Below are positions 25,735 through 35,207 of a stretch of DNA of 64,000 bases, one piece after another. The stretch lies in the NCBI GenBank assembly GCA_038900335.1, contig JBBMRB010000001.1, forward strand, positions 427,460 to 491,459. The letters are read 5' to 3'. The notes beneath the pieces were generated by a model. That model was given only the letters and a program-made list of their open reading frames with translations, ran no database searches and was not told where the DNA came from. Origin of the DNA: Rs1 sp038900335 (GTDB taxonomy: Bacteria; Pseudomonadota; Gammaproteobacteria; Pseudomonadales; Balneatricaceae). A program made the position numbers and the translations under genes. Every line of letters starts with the position of its first letter. Within the stretch, counting starts at the first letter, position 1.

Positions 25735-27216
25735 TTAATCTCTGTTCATTGCGCCAAAGCAGATGTATTTGATTTCTAAATAATCATCTAATCCGTATTT
25801 AGAACCTTCACGGCCTTGGCCCGATTCTTTTACGCCACCAAATGGAATGACTTCAGAGCTAATCGCTGTCTCATTGACGCCAACCATGCCATATTCTAAT
25901 GACTCAGAGACTCTCCAGCTGCGACGCATGCTTTCAGTATAGACATATGACGCTAAACCAAAATCAGTATCGTTAGCCATATCAACGGCTTGCTCTTCTG
26001 TCTCAAATTCATAAATAGCAGCGACTGGCCCAAAGATTTCCTCTTTGAACATAGCCATGCTTGAATCTAAGCCAGTTAAAATAGTGGCTGGGTAAAAATA
26101 TCCTTTAGTATCAGCTAATTTTCCGCCACATACTAATTTAGCACCATTAGCGACAGCATCTTGAACTTTTGCATCAATGTTGCTGGCAGCTTTTGCCGTG
26201 ATCAAAGGGCCATGTGTGCTCTTTGCATCACTATAAGCGCCGAAATTAAATGCTTTAACTGACTCAGCTAAACGCTTTGTAAATTCTGCTGCAATGCCTT
26301 TTTGTACCAGTATTCTATTAGCACTGATGCACGTTTGGCCACTGTTACGAAATTTAGCACTCATGATGCCTGGCATTACAATATCTAGATCCGCATCATC
26401 AAAAATGATAACAGGTGCATTACCGCCTAATTCCATAGAGGTACGTTTGACAGTATTTGCACACTGCGCCATCAGGATTTTACCGACCGGTGTAGATCCT
26501 GTGAAAGTTAGTTTCTTAACAATTTTGTTTCCCGTTAATTCACCACCAATAGCGATGGCATCATCACCACAAACAACATTGAAAAGGCCGGCTGGTATTC
26601 CCGCTCGCTCTGCAAGCTCTGCCAATGCTAACGCCGATAGCGGCGTCTCTGCTGCCGGTTTAAGAACGATAGAGCAGCCAACCGCTAGTGCAGGACCTGC
26701 TTTGCGAGTAATCATTGCGCTTGGGAAATTCCAAGGCGTAATTGCGGCAACCACACCCACTGCTTGTTTAATAGCAATACCGCGACGATCTGTTTGTGGT
26801 GATGCAATCACGTCACCGTAAACGCGTTTGCCCTCTTCAGCAAACCATTTAATAAATGATGCGCTATAGCCAATCTCACCACGAGACTCAACCAATGATT
26901 TACCTTGCTCAGCACTCATGATAATCGCTAAATCTTCAGTGTTTGCGATAATCAACTGGTACCAGCGCTCCAAAATATCCGAACGGGTTTTTGGTGCCTC
27001 TTTACGCCAGATGCGCTGTGCTTTATCAGCACTTTCTATCGCTGCACGTGTTTGCTCAGCACCTAAGTTTGCGACACTGGCAATAACAACTTCAGTAGCA
27101 GGGTCAACAACATCAAAAGTACTATTGTTGTTAGCATCAACCCATTGACCATTAATATATGACTGTGTTTTCAATAATGCGCGATCAGTTAGTTGATCAA
27201 TCAATTGTATTGTCAT
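25735..27216 (-). CDS. gabD: NAD(P)-dependent succinate-semialdehyde dehydrogenase GabD
   Basis: The 493-residue aldehyde dehydrogenase has the catalytic Glu in TSMELGGNAPVI and the catalytic Cys in NSGQTCISANR, with the GabD-type C-terminus FGGVKESGQGREGSKYGLDDY. It oxidises succinic semialdehyde to succinate, the step after GabT. The ATG at 27216 has an ideal GAGGAAG site 6 bases upstream and is preferred over an in-frame TTG at 27231. It is the first gene of the gabD-gabT unit, and a LysR gene diverges from it. Confidence 0.95.
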   Translation of the reverse strand: MTIQLIDQLTDRALLKTQSYINGQWVDANNNSTFDVVDPATEVVIASVANLGAEQTRAAIESADKAQRIWRKEAPKTRSDILERWYQLIIANTEDLAIIMSAEQGKSLVESRGEIGYSASFIKWFAEEGKRVYGDVIASPQTDRRGIAIKQAVGVVAAITPWNFPSAMITRKAGPALAVGCSIVLKPAAETPLSALALAELAERAGIPAGLFNVVCGDDAIAIGGELTGNKIVKKLTFTGSTPVGKILMAQCANTVKRTSMELGGNAPVIIFDDADLDIVMPGIMSAKFRNSGQTCISANRILVQKGIAAEFTKRLAESVKAFNFGAYSDAKSTHGPLITAKAASNIDAKVQDAVANGAKLVCGGKLADTKGYFYPATILTGLDSSMAMFKEEIFGPVAAIYEFETEEQAVDMANDTDFGLASYVYTESMRRSWRVSESLEYGMVGVNETAISSEVIPFGGVKESGQGREGSKYGLDDYLEIKYICFGAMNRD

Positions 27217-27335
27217 GTTCTTCCTCAACAACAGTAACCTCTATCGATAATTCGATAGACAGCTACTTAAATATAAATTTTAGTGGCCATCAAGAATATA
27301 CTCTTGATCTAATAATGGCACCTTTATAATCGACT

Positions 27336-27393
27336 TTTACTATTGTTTATATAATGCTTTTAAGAGTATTATAATTGGATATTCAATAGTAAA
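27336..27393. promoter_or_regulatory. Inverted repeat in the gabD/LysR divergent promoter region
   Basis: TTTACTATTG at 27336-27345 and its exact reverse complement CAATAGTAAA at 27384-27393 are 38 bases apart, about midway between the two divergent genes. LysR-type regulators bind such dyads in shared promoter regions. The repeat is seen directly; the binding is inferred. Confidence 0.4.
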
Positions 27394-27441
27394 TATATTG
27401 TCGCTCCGCCAGTCTCTCTCTAGATAATTTTCAGGATCATT

Positions 27442-28368
27442 ATGGGATTTAAAAAAGTCGCTCTAAGTGGCCAACTTGCTGATATTGATATCAAATTGTT
27501 GCGGATTTTCAAAGCAGTAGTCGATGCTCAAGGAGTCACTGCAGCGGAGGCTGAATTGAATTTAGCCAATTCAACTATATCAAATTATTTATCAGATTTA
27601 GAAAAGCGATTGGACATGCGCTTATGTGAGCGTGGTCGTAAAGGTTTTGTCGTCACCAAACAAGGCCATTTAGTTTATGAGGCATCCGTTGAATTACTCG
27701 ATGCACTCCACAAGTTTCGAAACACCATCAATGATTCTCATCAATTGTTAGCAGGTGAGTTACATATCATCTGTGCTGAACACACCTTAGGGATAAATGA
27801 CTTTTGTATCGTCAAAGCAATTGATGACTTTAAGGAAAGCGCACCTAATGTCAACATGACAATCAGCGTGATGGAATCGAACACCATTGTCGGAGCTATT
27901 GCCGATAACAAGGCAGATATCGGTATTACGGTACCGCTTCACTCCTATCCAAAATTACACACTATTGATTTATTTAAAGAAACCATGCTGCTTTATTGCG
28001 CCGGTAAACACCCATTATTTACAGCGGACACCCACTCGCTAAACATCGACGAGTTACTGACATATGATTTTGTAGAGTCCCCTCGATTAAGGGCGGGACA
28101 AGAAACTCATGTGGATGTTAAGAAATGGCATATGGCCAGTAAAGCTCATCATCAAGAAGCGAGAATGTCATTAATACTCAGTGGCCACTACCTCGGCTTT
28201 TTACCGCAGCAACTCGTTGAGCAATGGCGCTTACAAGAGCAATTAAAGCCTTTGTTTATTGAACAATATGGCTATGAGAACGTTTACCAATCGATCTCGA
28301 GTAAACGCTCTAACAACCAATCACTCATCAATATGTTTAACACTCTTCTCAAGAAGAATCTTAACTAG
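27442..28368 (+). CDS. LysR-type transcriptional regulator, probable regulator of gabDT
   Basis: The 308-residue protein has an N-terminal winged helix-turn-helix at about residues 13-75 (LLRIFKAVVDAQGVTAAEAE and LEKRLDMRLCERGRKGF) and a periplasmic-binding-like effector domain from about residue 95. The ATG has AGGA upstream. It diverges from gabD, the usual layout for a LysR regulator and its target. The effector is unknown; GABA or succinic semialdehyde is a guess from context. Its stop overlaps the convergent thioredoxin-fold gene by four bases. Confidence 0.9.
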   Translation: MGFKKVALSGQLADIDIKLLRIFKAVVDAQGVTAAEAELNLANSTISNYLSDLEKRLDMRLCERGRKGFVVTKQGHLVYEASVELLDALHKFRNTINDSHQLLAGELHIICAEHTLGINDFCIVKAIDDFKESAPNVNMTISVMESNTIVGAIADNKADIGITVPLHSYPKLHTIDLFKETMLLYCAGKHPLFTADTHSLNIDELLTYDFVESPRLRAGQETHVDVKKWHMASKAHHQEARMSLILSGHYLGFLPQQLVEQWRLQEQLKPLFIEQYGYENVYQSISSKRSNNQSLINMFNTLLKKNLN

Positions 28369-28880
28369 CCATTAATATCGACTGTACCTGATACTGGAAA
28401 CCCTTTCGTTTGAATGCCGTTAACACCGTCAAGTAAAACGTCTAAATCAGGTCTGCAAGCCGGGCCGTTACTCATGCTTAGTATTTGAATTTTTTGCTGA
28501 TCATTCAATAAAAACAATCCAGGTTCAGCGTACAGATGACCATCGCCACGTGCTGACACCCAAAGATTAAGTGTTTTCATTTGCTCAACGCTAAGACCAT
28601 AAGCCATTGGGAATTGCCATTTAAATTCATCGACATCTGCTTGCGCTAGCTCTTGCGAATCTGCACTAGCTACAATGACGTTGATGTTCAGCTTTTCTAA
28701 TGTCGGTTTTAAGCTCTCCAGCTTATTTAAATAGGTTTTACAGCGCGGACAGTGCTTACCACGATAAACAATGAACAGCTCCCACGATGCTTGTTGTTGG
28801 CCTATTTTATAAACGCTGCCATCTAGCAGCGTTAACTCTATCTCTGGAAAGTCACTATTTGGCATTAATTGTTTATTCAT
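28365..28880 (-). CDS. Thioredoxin-fold (AhpC/TSA-like) protein with CPRC site
   Basis: The 171-residue cytoplasmic protein resembles the peroxiredoxin-like redoxin group. A strand-helix core holds HCPRCKTYL with Cys44 and Cys47, and the later LSVEQMKTLNLWVS and EPGLFLLNDQQKI blocks fit the family. The CxxC pair suggests a thiol-disulfide reductase or peroxidase role. It is downstream of, and 41 bases from, the MOSC fusion gene on the same strand, so the two may be co-expressed. The substrate is unknown. Confidence 0.75.
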   Translation of the reverse strand: MNKQLMPNSDFPEIELTLLDGSVYKIGQQQASWELFIVYRGKHCPRCKTYLNKLESLKPTLEKLNINVIVASADSQELAQADVDEFKWQFPMAYGLSVEQMKTLNLWVSARGDGHLYAEPGLFLLNDQQKIQILSMSNGPACRPDLDVLLDGVNGIQTKGFPVSGTVDING

Positions 28881-28921
28881 AATATTCTCTGATTAATGTG
28901 ACGCGCAATTGATCATTTAAC

Positions 28922-30850
28922 TTACAATTCAACTTGTAAGTCCGAGCGTGCGTAGCTGCAACACGGTAAAAAATCTGTGTTATCAGGATCATCGACATCA
29001 ATGGCTAAAGCATCGGGTGCATGAACCTTCCCTGCAACAAGTGTACTGGTACAACTGCCACACACTCCAGATAGACAACTATAATCTGGATAAATTCCAG
29101 CAGCCTCAGCCGCTTCTAAAATTGTTTGATCACCTGCAACATCCACCTCGATATCAGATAGTAAAAAAGTGACTTTATAATGCTGATCCGCTGCTTCTGG
29201 TTCGATTAACGAGCTATCGATCACAAAGCTCTCTTGGTCATACTGTTCAATATTTAAACCGGCTGTTAACAGCATATCTTTAGTTTTAACCATAAAACCT
29301 TCAGGTCCGCAAACAAAGACATCTCTACTCAAAAAATCAGGGCAATGACCAGTAATAGCTTCGCTATTTAAATGCCCAAGACTGTAATCTAGCAGCTCAT
29401 GTTTATTCACTACTTGTTGATCCGTATGAATACGAGTGTAATTGGCAGACAAAGTTATTTTATCATTTTTCTCAACGGCTGCTATTAACTCAGCACAGCC
29501 TATAAAGTCTGCTTCTGTTTTAGCACTGTGATGAAAGTGGACATTAATATTTAATGCTAAATCATTGATGTATCTAACAATTGACAGCATCGGTGTAATG
29601 CCAGAACCCGCTGATAGCAATAATAATTTATCACGATTTTCACCGTGTAAATGAAATACACCCGCCGCTGCGCTCGCTGTTAATGAGGAGCCTATTGCAA
29701 AGTGATCGTGCAACCAGTTTGACACGACACCACCCTTAACCCTCTTGACCGTAATGCTGATAGTGTCAGGTTTTGATGGGCTTGATGATAAGGTATAGCA
29801 ACGTTTGATTGTTTGATTGTTAATTTGCGCATTGATTGTAATAAACTGACCGGGCAGATAAGTAAAACGTTGTATAGGATCTGCACTAAAAACAAAGGTT
29901 TTAACATCACTGGTTTCTTGAACGGTGTTGATGCATCTCAGAGTCATCTGCGCACTATTTTTAGACTGATCACTGCTGATTGCCAGTTGCTTTGTTAACC
30001 GCTTATTACTCGCAGGCCAATTATCAATGTAAATCGGCTTAGCTTTGGTCTCTAGCACTTTTATGGTATCGCCAACGTTAATCACGCCTTCATTGAGTGC
30101 AACCATGTTTTCACCAAAGTTCACATCCTTAGCATCTACTGCTTGTCGATAGCTTGCCAGAGTTTTGAGTGGGTCTTTATTACTGTCAAATGTGGTGCTA
30201 TGCGGGTCAAGTGTTGTAAATATGCAACGACTACAAGGCTTGGGTAATTCAAACACAACATCGCCAATTTGAATTTTGTGCCACTCATCTTCTGCCCAAG
30301 CAGCGACACCTGAAAATGTAATATTCGCTCGAAAATTTGCCATGCTCACAGGGGCAATTAACCGCTGATTTAAATGCTCAAGCGATTGATCATTAGTTAA
30401 TAGTAATGGGTAACCATCTGCAAAACCCAGTTGCGTATCTTTAAAGCCGACCACTGAGCGATTTGATTTATCGCCAAAATAGAGAATTCTTAAAGGCTCT
30501 TCTAATAATGCAGATACCCACTGATCCGCTTGATAACCACAGCCTTGTCCTAAAAACTCAGTTCCCCAAACCGCAGTGGCGTAGTATTGCGATGAGAAAT
30601 TAGCACTGTCTAAAATTAACGGCTCACACGATGGATGCCTTAAAATCATTTGATCATCGCGGTACTCACATTGTATTTGCCTGACCTTTGGATGAGTTCG
30701 CCCAGTAATAAATTTACCATCCATTTGCGTCAGCATAAAACGTCTATCTCCTGCTAACCCGCTCGTTAAGACGTTCACTGATTGCAGGTCAATAGGTGCA
30801 CTTGATTTGAGTGGGTAAATAGACAAACTACTGACATAAGCGTTGGGCAT
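28922..30850 (-). CDS. MOSC - ferredoxin reductase - [2Fe-2S] fusion, YcbX/mARC-like molybdoenzyme
   Basis: The 642-residue protein combines four modules. A MOSC N-terminal beta-barrel (about 1-120) and a MOSC domain (about 130-265, with the presumed molybdenum-ligand Cys in KPCSRCIFTT near residue 210) resemble Escherichia coli YcbX and the mARC enzymes. An FAD domain (about 290-395, with RCYTLSSSP) and an NAD(P) domain (about 400-530, SAGSGITPMLS and VFVCGPEGFM) follow. A plant-type ferredoxin domain with CLSGVCGSC plus a distal Cys closes the chain. YcbX reduces N-hydroxylated compounds with electrons from CysJ; this protein appears to carry its own reductase. Substrate and cofactor are inferred. 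Confidence 0.88.
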   Translation of the reverse strand: MPNAYVSSLSIYPLKSSAPIDLQSVNVLTSGLAGDRRFMLTQMDGKFITGRTHPKVRQIQCEYRDDQMILRHPSCEPLILDSANFSSQYYATAVWGTEFLGQGCGYQADQWVSALLEEPLRILYFGDKSNRSVVGFKDTQLGFADGYPLLLTNDQSLEHLNQRLIAPVSMANFRANITFSGVAAWAEDEWHKIQIGDVVFELPKPCSRCIFTTLDPHSTTFDSNKDPLKTLASYRQAVDAKDVNFGENMVALNEGVINVGDTIKVLETKAKPIYIDNWPASNKRLTKQLAISSDQSKNSAQMTLRCINTVQETSDVKTFVFSADPIQRFTYLPGQFITINAQINNQTIKRCYTLSSSPSKPDTISITVKRVKGGVVSNWLHDHFAIGSSLTASAAAGVFHLHGENRDKLLLLSAGSGITPMLSIVRYINDLALNINVHFHHSAKTEADFIGCAELIAAVEKNDKITLSANYTRIHTDQQVVNKHELLDYSLGHLNSEAITGHCPDFLSRDVFVCGPEGFMVKTKDMLLTAGLNIEQYDQESFVIDSSLIEPEAADQHYKVTFLLSDIEVDVAGDQTILEAAEAAGIYPDYSCLSGVCGSCTSTLVAGKVHAPDALAIDVDDPDNTDFLPCCSYARSDLQVEL

Positions 30851-30977
30851 TGTTGATCCTTAAATTAGATTGCATTTAATAACAAAGACTAACCTAAGAT
30901 ATTATTTTATTCTAGCGTTAGCACTACTGATCTCAACAATAATTATTTACCTCAAACCCACACTGCCTTTATTGAAT

Positions 30978-32027
30978 TTATTGACTGGGGCTTTTTAAAG
31001 CCTGTGGTAAAAAACCTTCTAAATGCGGATAGCTTTGCAGCAACTCCTTGATCTTATCCGATAGCGGGCCTTGGTATAAGCTAGGCACTCTGGTTTTATC
31101 CGTATCGTAATTTGAGGCGACAAACTGATCGACAAATTCATCTTTATTTTCTAAGTAGCCTTTATTACGTAATTGACAAGATAATTCGGCGATCAGCATA
31201 ATATCGTGCTCTTTTGAGAAACGGTTAAAACCTTTATAACAGAAATATTGCTCTATATGAGTATTTGCCAGTGTAATAAGCTCGCTCATTAACTGTTGAT
31301 ACAATATATTTTTAGTCGGGCTTGTTAATAAAATCGTCAGGGTAATCTGTGTCTCTTTTAATTCCATTAATTGCGTGTTAGCACTTGCTAGCAATTTAAT
31401 ATCTAACAACCACTGCTGCTGGTGTCTTTTTTCGCAATGAATCAATTCAAAAGATGCATTATCATAACGTATATTGTCTAACGCCTGCTGTAATTGATCT
31501 TCATTAAGAGTGCTTGCCATCTCAGACGGGCAGCATGCGAAAATGTTTTGCACCCTAGCGAGCACAGGTAAATCATGATGATTATTAAATGGCGTTGTTA
31601 AGCTACCCTGATCAGTCAGCTGGAACAACTCCCTAACTTCATGCTCTTTGGCTGTTTTTATTGCCAGAAAAACCGTTTGGATTATCTCTGATGTTGGCAG
31701 TGTGGGCTCTACCCGCCACTTGCGACCATAAACTAGTTTTTTAGTCGCCGTTTTTTTTGACGATGCATAATTATCACCACCGATAATGCCTAATTGTATA
31801 TAAATGCCCTGTTGGTTTTCACCGACAAAAATCGGATAATCAGCGCTGTACTCTATATCTAAAATTATTTTTTCGACACTGGTACGATCGTGTTGATAAC
31901 GTAGGTAGTGTTGAGGAATACAAGACTCCCCATTTAACAAAGCAATAAGCGGCGCATCTTTGATCGGTGATTCACCTAATTGCAGCTGAGCTATTTGCTC
32001 TTTTCCAGTAATACAAGTATCTGACAC
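30978..32027 (-). CDS. Hypothetical protein, 349 residues
   Basis: I do not recognise this family. The protein is soluble and predicted cytoplasmic, with no signal peptide or membrane segment. It has a beta-rich N-terminal half, including IFVGENQQGIYIQLGIIGGDNYAS and the later YGRKWRVEP, and a helical C-terminal half with several Cys residues. Codon use resembles that of the neighbours. It is followed downstream by the MOSC fusion gene after a 127-base gap and preceded by a yihY-type gene more than 250 bases away. Confidence 0.7.
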   Translation of the reverse strand: MSDTCITGKEQIAQLQLGESPIKDAPLIALLNGESCIPQHYLRYQHDRTSVEKIILDIEYSADYPIFVGENQQGIYIQLGIIGGDNYASSKKTATKKLVYGRKWRVEPTLPTSEIIQTVFLAIKTAKEHEVRELFQLTDQGSLTTPFNNHHDLPVLARVQNIFACCPSEMASTLNEDQLQQALDNIRYDNASFELIHCEKRHQQQWLLDIKLLASANTQLMELKETQITLTILLTSPTKNILYQQLMSELITLANTHIEQYFCYKGFNRFSKEHDIMLIAELSCQLRNKGYLENKDEFVDQFVASNYDTDKTRVPSLYQGPLSDKIKELLQSYPHLEGFLPQALKSPSQ

Positions 32028-32241
32028 AGCAAGAACCCAAATATCTATTTAAAGAAGAGGTAGTGGCACTACAATAATAAAAAATTATTTCAATAGCATA
32101 ACTAAAGCACCAAATTATTAAGTGCGAACTGACTCAGCTATTTCTCATCAGTTTATGCACTAAAGGCAACGAGGCAAAAGCTATTAAAAATATTCCAGGT
32201 AGTCACTATTTAACTCTACGTAACAGCATTTGAAATGGATT

Positions 32242-32271
32242 TAAAAAGCGATAAAAATAATATTTATCGCT
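32242..32271 (-). terminator. Rho-independent terminator of the yihY-type gene
   Basis: On the minus strand AGCGATAAA pairs with TTTATCGCT around a seven-base loop, followed directly by a run of five T. It lies 16 bases past the stop codon of the YihY-family gene. Confidence 0.8.
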
Positions 32272-32286
32272 GGTGTGAGTAGATAA

Positions 32287-33519
32287 CTACTTAGATTGTT
32301 GATCTATAAACAGATAATCTATAGGAATATTCAATGCTTTTTCTTGCTCGCGGCTGACAACAATAAGCTTTTCATCTAGTTTTTCAACCCACAATTCTAC
32401 ACTGCCGGTGTTTAATTGCAGGGAAGGTTTTGGAGCCGGCCAATTAAACATATCCTGTAATTGGCCAACACTCAGCTCTGCTAGATTACGACACAATAGA
32501 AAATCACCTTTCTCAGAACAGCAAATTAAACCCTTTTCTTGCATCAGCAACTGATATTTATCCCATTTTTTTTGATCTAACCCTTTAACACTTGCCAATA
32601 GAGCATCAGCGCTGAGTGTCTCCCCCTTTTTTTGTGCAAGCCAAAGTTTATTCAAAATACCAATCACGGTATGTAAATGTGACTCAAAGTGACCAGCGCC
32701 TCGCGTATTATATACCGTTAATAAACGTGTCAACTCAGCACCTAGTAATACAATTATCCAAGTGATGAAGATCCACGCTAAAAACAACGGCACCGCTGCA
32801 AAAGCGCCATAAATAAGCTCGTACGATGGAAACTGCACTGCAAATAGCGCGAACGCTCGCTTCGCTATTTCAAACAAAAAGGCGACGGTTACTGCACCAA
32901 TTAAGGCGTTTTTAAAGGGCACCGTACAATTAGGTACTGCTGAGTATAGTAAACTAAACGCGGCTATCGATAAAAACAGCGGTAATAAAGACAACAAATT
33001 GCCCTTACCCACTAACGCTGTGGCCTCAGATACAATAGCGATAGAGGCTAAATAAGAGGAGACCAGCAAACCAACGCCGATTAAAATTGGCCCTAAACTT
33101 AAGATAGCCCAATACAACAAGAAACTAGAAACACCTTTGCGAGAGTACTTTACTCGCCAAATTCTATTGAACGCAGATTCTACGTTTTTCATCATCATCA
33201 CTGAGGTAACAAATAAGAAGATGACTCCCACTGCGGTTAAACTTCTTGCCTGGGAAGTAAAATCTGCTAAATACCCTTTTACTACCTCCCCTGTAGCAGG
33301 TACAAAATTAGAAAATATCCATCCTTGAACTGAATCGCCTACACCTTGAAACGTTGGTACTAGCGCTAACACTGAATAGGTAACAGTCATTAACGGCACC
33401 ACAGCAAACAAGGTGGTATAAGTCAGCGCTGATGCATTGACGACCCCGCCATTGGCAATAAACTGACGAGCTAGAGTCGCTAAAAAATGTAATGCGTTAG
33501 TTATATATATTTTTTTCAT
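32287..33519 (-). CDS. yihY: YihY/virulence factor BrkB family inner-membrane protein
   Basis: The 410-residue protein has about six transmembrane helices in residues 30-265, with the family signature VVNASALTYTTLFAVVPLMTV near residue 26, the FNRIWRVKYSRKG segment, and the late FLAWIFITWIIVLLGAELTR block. A cytoplasmic C-terminal tail of about 130 residues looks like a winged-helix fold, as in the longer members. These proteins were once called RNase BN in error; their true role is unsettled. A terminator lies just after the stop. Confidence 0.9.
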   Translation of the reverse strand: MKKIYITNALHFLATLARQFIANGGVVNASALTYTTLFAVVPLMTVTYSVLALVPTFQGVGDSVQGWIFSNFVPATGEVVKGYLADFTSQARSLTAVGVIFLFVTSVMMMKNVESAFNRIWRVKYSRKGVSSFLLYWAILSLGPILIGVGLLVSSYLASIAIVSEATALVGKGNLLSLLPLFLSIAAFSLLYSAVPNCTVPFKNALIGAVTVAFLFEIAKRAFALFAVQFPSYELIYGAFAAVPLFLAWIFITWIIVLLGAELTRLLTVYNTRGAGHFESHLHTVIGILNKLWLAQKKGETLSADALLASVKGLDQKKWDKYQLLMQEKGLICCSEKGDFLLCRNLAELSVGQLQDMFNWPAPKPSLQLNTGSVELWVEKLDEKLIVVSREQEKALNIPIDYLFIDQQSK

Positions 33520-33742
33520 AAATTCCTTGTGTTATTTGCGCAGTTAACTCTAATGACCATCGCAAAAGTATAGCAATTTTTTTTACGCGATTAATCCTTT
33601 GCTATCTAAACGATGCTTATACTTATCATCAATACCTTTTTTCAAGCCTTAATCTCGCTGAGCAGTCGCTATCTATCCTTTTTGATTGCCCTCTTGTTTT
33701 TCCAAGGTACAATAGTCATTTTAAATCAAAAAGGTATTTAGT

Positions 33743-34090
33743 GTGAGTAAAGTTGAAATATATCATAATCCGCGCTGTTCAAAATCAAGACAAACCCTTG
33801 AAATACTGACTCGACAAGGTATAGAACCCAGCATTGTTGAATACCTCAAACAGCCGCCATCTAGCGCTGATTTAAAAGCAATATTAAAAGCATTGAATAT
33901 CAGTGCGCATCAGTTATTACGAGTAAAAGAAGCGGAATACAAAGAACATAATTTGAGCGTAAACTCAAGCGAAGATGAAATTATCGCCGCTATGATTAGC
34001 TCTCCTAAATTGATTGAACGCCCTATCGTAATTAATGATGGCAAAGCGTGTATCGGTCGCCCACCTGAAGCTATACTTGAGATTTTATAA
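33743..34090 (+). CDS. arsC: ArsC-family arsenate-reductase-like protein
   Basis: The 115-residue protein has the ArsC/Spx thioredoxin-like fold with the active Cys12 in HNPRCSKSRQTL, the LLRVKEAEYKE segment and the basic block LIERPIVINDGKACIGRPPE, which holds the two conserved Arg. It would reduce arsenate with glutathione and glutaredoxin. No ars operon genes are nearby, so a general thiol-reductase role (YfgD-like) is equally possible. The start is a GTG at 33743 with AAGGT upstream. The wrbA gene follows after 8 bases. Confidence 0.88.
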   Translation: MSKVEIYHNPRCSKSRQTLEILTRQGIEPSIVEYLKQPPSSADLKAILKALNISAHQLLRVKEAEYKEHNLSVNSSEDEIIAAMISSPKLIERPIVINDGKACIGRPPEAILEIL

Positions 34091-34098
34091 CCACCGCT

Positions 34099-34698
34099 AT
34101 GGCAAATACTGACCCCTATATACTCATCCTCTACTATTCAAGACATGGCGCTGTTGAGCAAATGGCCAAACAGATAGCACTCGGTGTCCAATTAACTGGT
34201 ATGAAGGCGCTATTGCGCACGGTTGCAGATATATCAAGCAACTGTGAAGCTAGTGCACCTAGCATCCCTGAACAAGGTGATATTTACTGTACCTTAACAG
34301 AGCTTGAAAACTGCTCAGGCTTGATACTTGGCAGCCCTAGCTATTTTGGTAATATGGCCTCCCCTTTAAAATACTTTATTGATAACAGCTCTACTCTGTG
34401 GATGTCAGGGGCTCTAATTGATAAACCAGCGGCTGTTTTCTGCTCGTCTTCATCATTACACGGTGGCCAGGAAACAACGTTAATGTCAATGATGCTGCCG
34501 CTGCTGCACCACGGTATGATTGTTACTGGTATCCCTTATAGCGCCACACCTTTACTAAACACCACCAGTGGGGGTACCCCTTACGGTGCAACACATGTCG
34601 CAGGTAAAGACAACGCTAATGAGCTAGATACAAATGAGCTGTCTCTTTGTAAAACTGTCGGTGAACGCGTTGCTAAAGTGGCAAAAAAGTTACGATAA
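34099..34698 (+). CDS. wrbA: WrbA-type NAD(P)H:quinone oxidoreductase
   Basis: The 199-residue flavodoxin-like protein has the FMN phosphate loop YYSRHGAVEQMA, the GSPSYFGNMASPLKYFID block and the SSLHGGQETTLMSMMLPLLHHGM segment that mark WrbA. It should reduce quinones by two electrons at the cytoplasmic face. It follows the ArsC-like gene at close distance, as in several gammaproteobacteria where arsC, wrbA and a DUF2069 gene cluster. Confidence 0.93.
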   Translation: MANTDPYILILYYSRHGAVEQMAKQIALGVQLTGMKALLRTVADISSNCEASAPSIPEQGDIYCTLTELENCSGLILGSPSYFGNMASPLKYFIDNSSTLWMSGALIDKPAAVFCSSSSLHGGQETTLMSMMLPLLHHGMIVTGIPYSATPLLNTTSGGTPYGATHVAGKDNANELDTNELSLCKTVGERVAKVAKKLR

Positions 34699-34766
34699 GA
34701 ATACATACCTATAATGCACATTCGCTAAATAACATTTTATCAACACATTGGTATCTAAATAATTAT

Positions 34767-35207
34767 ATGAGTTTAAAAGCCAAAACCTTACCGCCTTTAT
34801 CGGTATTAAAGTCGCGCGTTAAATACAGCCGTGTCATCGCAGCACTGTGTTACTTCCTCTTGCTTATCAGCGTCACTGCTTGGTACTTATTCATTCATCC
34901 TGTCGATACCGCCAACCCTTGGGTTATTTGGCTATTACATTTTTTACCACTGGCAGCCTTCATAAAAGTAATACAAAAGGCAAACCCAAGAGGCCACGCC
35001 TGGTTATGCTTTTTATTAATTTTATACTTCAATGAAGCGGTACTAGCAGCCACCACCGTGCTAGCGACTCGTTGGTATGGGCTATTTAACACGATTGTTA
35101 TTGTCATATTGTTTATCAGTGCAATGATGTTCGCACGCTGGGGCGGTCAGTACCTTAGACACCCTGATAAACCAGGTAATGAGCAAAGCGCTACTGATAA
35201 TGAATGA
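34767..35207 (+). CDS. DUF2069 inner-membrane protein
   Basis: The 146-residue protein has four predicted transmembrane helices (about 24-45, 52-70, 77-98, 105-124) and the WLLHFLPLAAF and KANPRGHAWLCFLLILYF blocks of the DUF2069 family, found almost only in gammaproteobacteria next to wrbA. No function is established. The 3-prime end overlaps the start of the cysteine desulfurase fusion gene. Confidence 0.88.
   Translation: MSLKAKTLPPLSVLKSRVKYSRVIAALCYFLLLISVTAWYLFIHPVDTANPWVIWLLHFLPLAAFIKVIQKANPRGHAWLCFLLILYFNEAVLAATTVLATRWYGLFNTIVIVILFISAMMFARWGGQYLRHPDKPGNEQSATDNE

Noticed and set aside
26294..26821. A 175-codon plus-strand frame opposite gabD
   Set aside because: It lies wholly inside the clearly coding gabD gene and has no ribosome binding site or recognisable product.
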